Source: Anaerolineae bacterium
GTDB lineage: Bacteria; Chloroflexota; Anaerolineae; Aggregatilineales; Phototrophicaceae
Assembly: GCA_025454715.1 (NCBI GenBank)
Contig: JALONY010000090.1
Coordinates: forward strand, 1-6,773
Reading direction: 5' to 3'
DNA: 6,773 bases
Below are positions 4,808 to 6,773 of this stretch, in pieces. Below the pieces are notes generated by a model that saw only the letters and a list, made by a program, of their open reading frames with translations, did not search any database and was not told where the DNA came from. Both the position numbers and the translations under genes were made by a program. Within the stretch, counting starts at the first letter, position 1; each line of letters begins with the position of its first letter.

Positions 4808-6433
4808 CTACTCGACCGGCAAAACCGCCCCGCCGCACGCATTATAATCCGCCCCCACCACCACCTCGTAATCGAACGTGCGGTTCGATTCGGGCTGCAC
4901 ACGCACGCGAGACTCATTCAGGTTCAGCACCCGCAAAATCTCGCTCAGGCTACTCCCTTTTTGGCTACCGGTATAGTCGATGACGTAAGTCTCGGCCTCA
5001 ACCCCAGCGCCATCACCACTGGGAATAGCCGCGAAATTGGCCTCACCCAGCCGCTCCGCCGCCACGCGGTCAAAGCTCGCGTTGCCCGTCGCATTCACCA
5101 CCCGCACCGTCGCCGAGCGCAACGCGGTCTGGTTGTCGGTCGGCGGCGTATAGAAGTCGGTCATCAGGTCAAACACCGGCTCATACACCGGCAACTGCAC
5201 GAATTGACCATCAGGCGGCTGCCACGGCACCGTGTGATACGTCCGAATCAGCCGATACGTCTCGATTTGCGACGGCTCCACCGACAACGCCAAGGGCGCG
5301 AGGCTCAAAATCGTCTCGAACGGCATATCCGTCTCGACCACGGCCAGCCCATCCTGAATCAACCCGGGCAGTTGGGTCACATCTCCCAGCAAACCGTTGT
5401 CCCGCGCCGCCCGAAACGCCGCCCGCAACAGTTGTTGTTGCCGCCGCCCACGGTCGAAGTCATCGCTGTTGCCGCGGGAGCGCGCATACCACAGCGCTTC
5501 TTTGCCCGTCATCCGGTAAAACCCGACAGGCAAGGTATATTGCAAAGCCTCGGGGTCGCTCAGCACCGCGCCAGAGGGCACCTCTGCGCCAAAAATCTGA
5601 TAATCCTGAATCGCGCAATCGACGGCCAATTCCACCCCGCCCACGCGGTCGATCAACGTCGAAAAACCCGTCAAATCGACCAGCGCATAATAGTGCACGT
5701 TAATGCCCAGATTATGCAGAATCACCTGCCGCATGAAGAAGAATGCGCCGCCGTCCCATCCCAGCGCAGTCCCGACCTCATACACCGTGTTCAGCCGCCC
5801 CATCCCGACCTGCGGCATATACACGTACAAATCCCGCGGCAGGTGCAACATCGACACCGTGCCAGCGTCACGGTTAATCGATACGACGATCATCGTGTCC
5901 GTCCGCATCGAGTTATCGCCCGTGACCTCGTTGTCTTGCCCCATCAACAGCACGTTGATTAAGTTCGCCCCGCGTCGGTCAATGATGGGAAAAGCCGTCG
6001 GCATCGCCGTCGGTTGGGGTTGGCTGGCGTATGGCTCACCCAAAAACAAAATCGTCGGCAATGGCCCGATTTCGGCCATCGGCATGGCTGTGGCGGGTTG
6101 GCTCGCCGCCGTCGGTGCTACAGGCGTCGCCTCTGGCGCACCTTCAGGCGTATTGGTGGCAAAGGCAGGCTCTGGGCGCGGTGTGTTGGTTGCAAACTGC
6201 TCCACGCTGTCCATCACCCCAGCCGCCACGTACTGCACCCCGCGCAAGGCTTCCGGCGTCCCGAGGAGAGCCGCACCCGTCGCCTGATACACCGGCTGTT
6301 GCCCCGCATAGTCCCGCAACGCACCCTGCTGCCCCAGCCACACCCCAACGAGGTTCCCACCGGCGAAAATCACGGCCATGAGCGCTGCCAAAGGCAACCC
6401 CACCCGCACCACAATTCCCAGAAATCGCTTCAT
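4808..6433 (-). CDS. LytR-CpsA-Psr (LCP) family cell-envelope protein
   Basis: LCP proteins are membrane-anchored enzymes that transfer lipid-linked glycopolymers to the cell wall or envelope, acting outside the membrane. The 541-residue product has a short basic start (MKR), one membrane segment (about 4-33, FLGIVVRVGLPLAALMAVIF), a low-complexity Ala/Thr/Pro linker (about 80-150), then the LCP catalytic domain (about 158-345). Its conserved residues are visible: RTDT (177-180), LPRD (198-201), RLN (213-215), YARSRG (316-321) and DRGRRQQ (327-333), including the arginines and aspartates that bind pyrophosphate and metal. A LytR_C domain follows at about 440-530. It is intact. The ATG at 6433 is the first start after an in-frame stop, and its Shine-Dalgarno match is weak. 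Which glycopolymer it handles cannot be told. It is separated from the SUF genes by the tRNA, and nothing links them functionally. Confidence 0.93.
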   Translation of the reverse strand: MKRFLGIVVRVGLPLAALMAVIFAGGNLVGVWLGQQGALRDYAGQQPVYQATGAALLGTPEALRGVQYVAAGVMDSVEQFATNTPRPEPAFATNTPEGAPEATPVAPTAASQPATAMPMAEIGPLPTILFLGEPYASQPQPTAMPTAFPIIDRRGANLINVLLMGQDNEVTGDNSMRTDTMIVVSINRDAGTVSMLHLPRDLYVYMPQVGMGRLNTVYEVGTALGWDGGAFFFMRQVILHNLGINVHYYALVDLTGFSTLIDRVGGVELAVDCAIQDYQIFGAEVPSGAVLSDPEALQYTLPVGFYRMTGKEALWYARSRGNSDDFDRGRRQQQLLRAAFRAARDNGLLGDVTQLPGLIQDGLAVVETDMPFETILSLAPLALSVEPSQIETYRLIRTYHTVPWQPPDGQFVQLPVYEPVFDLMTDFYTPPTDNQTALRSATVRVVNATGNASFDRVAAERLGEANFAAIPSGDGAGVEAETYVIDYTGSQKGSSLSEILRVLNLNESRVRVQPESNRTFDYEVVVGADYNACGGAVLPVE

Positions 6434-6481
6434 AGCTCGTTCGGCCTTGGCTCAATTGCCCGATACGCAAACATCGCCGCA

Positions 6482-6511
6482 ACTATACCCGACTGCCGCG
6501 CTTGCCGTCGA
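6482..6511 (-). promoter_or_regulatory. Possible weak promoter of the LCP gene
   Basis: TATAGT (6482-6487) with TCGACG (6506-6511) 18 bp upstream, four of six at the -35 position. It lies in the 106-bp gap between the upstream stop codon and the LCP start. The rest of that gap shows no terminator or other clear feature, so read-through from the upstream gene is also possible. Confidence 0.35.
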
Positions 6512-6539
6512 TAGGCCGCCCCCACCGCCCTACCGCCGT

Positions 6540-6773
6540 TCACCTGCCGGACAAAACGACCGGTATCACGCATACCTGCGCCAATCCCACCGCCCCGTCA
6601 TCCGTCACCACTTCCAAGCGCAATAACGCCAAGCCCGCCGGATACGCCCCAGCGTCCAACACGCCCAACACCCGCCCAACCACCGGCGTATTGCCCGCAA
6701 ACACCGTGACGTAGTCGTCCGCATCCGCAGGCCGCACCGCCAACACATAACGACGAAAGCGCGGGTGGCTGGC
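6540..6773 (-). CDS. C-terminal part of an unidentified protein, possibly YgfZ/GcvT-like
   Basis: The reading frame is open to the right edge, giving 77 codons and a TGA at 6540-6542; the true start is outside the window. The visible protein runs from FRRYVLAVRPADADD through VFAGNTPVVGRVLGVL and AGLALLRLEVV to IPVVLSGR. The pattern of a short beta-barrel with G-x-x-V-V-G-R-V followed by G-L-A-L-L-R resembles the C-terminal domain of folate-binding YgfZ proteins, which help maintain certain Fe-S enzymes and are related to the glycine-cleavage T protein. If correct it would be another Fe-S related gene near suf. The diagnostic YgfZ motif (K-G-C-Y-x-G-Q-E) would lie upstream, out of view, so the assignment is tentative; that the frame is coding is more secure, since it spans the edge and sits just ahead of the LCP gene on the same strand. 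Confidence 0.55.
   Translation of the reverse strand, partial: ASHPRFRRYVLAVRPADADDYVTVFAGNTPVVGRVLGVLDAGAYPAGLALLRLEVVTDDGAVGLAQVCVIPVVLSGR

Noticed and set aside
4452..4983. Short open frames on both strands across the terminator and tRNA
   Set aside because: They translate tRNA sequence (for example GARGPRFESGYP, a familiar artefact of tRNA genes) and overlap a certain tRNA.
4685..5962. A 425-codon open frame on the plus strand opposite the LCP gene
   Set aside because: It reads through the complement of a tRNA and the LCP gene and consists of Arg/His/Pro-rich sequence, so it is a shadow.

Overview
The window looks like a chromosomal segment of a moderately GC-rich bacterium. Chloroflexota (Anaerolineae-like) is my best guess, from the sufC-sufB-sufD order, the style of the LytR-CpsA-Psr protein with its Ala/Thr/Pro linker, and HicA/HicB sequences of a kind I associate with that phylum and cyanobacteria. 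This is an impression and not a placement. Most genes read on the minus strand.

Positions 1-4122 (minus strand) hold a SUF iron-sulfur cluster assembly operon, transcribed sufC (4122-3337), sufB (3298-1850), sufD (1308 to beyond the left edge). Between sufB and sufD sits a two-gene HicA-HicB toxin-antitoxin module (1843-1339). Gaps are very small (6 bp after sufB, an 8-bp overlap inside the pair, 30 bp before sufD), so the module appears to be read as part of the suf message. It is clearly poorer in G+C than its hosts. This embedded module is the most interesting item in the window.

Positions 4123-4306 are a divergent control region. A good sigma70-type promoter drives suf on the minus strand, and a second one drives a small MIP18/DUF59 (SufT-like) Fe-S assembly gene on the plus strand (4307-4615). 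The -35 boxes overlap on opposite strands, and a 13-bp imperfect inverted repeat covers the suf promoter. Iron-sulfur genes on both sides of one control region suggest shared regulation.

Positions 4616-4807 hold a bidirectional rho-independent terminator shared by the DUF59 gene and a convergent tRNA-Pro(GGG) gene with its own promoter. Positions 4808-6433 (minus) encode a membrane-anchored LytR-CpsA-Psr cell-envelope protein with a LytR_C domain. The right edge (6540-6773, minus) carries the 3' end of a gene that may be a YgfZ/GcvT-like protein. No sufS, sufU or sufE is visible; they could lie beyond sufD. No mobile-element genes, CRISPR array or rRNA were seen, and no intergenic stretch exceeds 200 bp.
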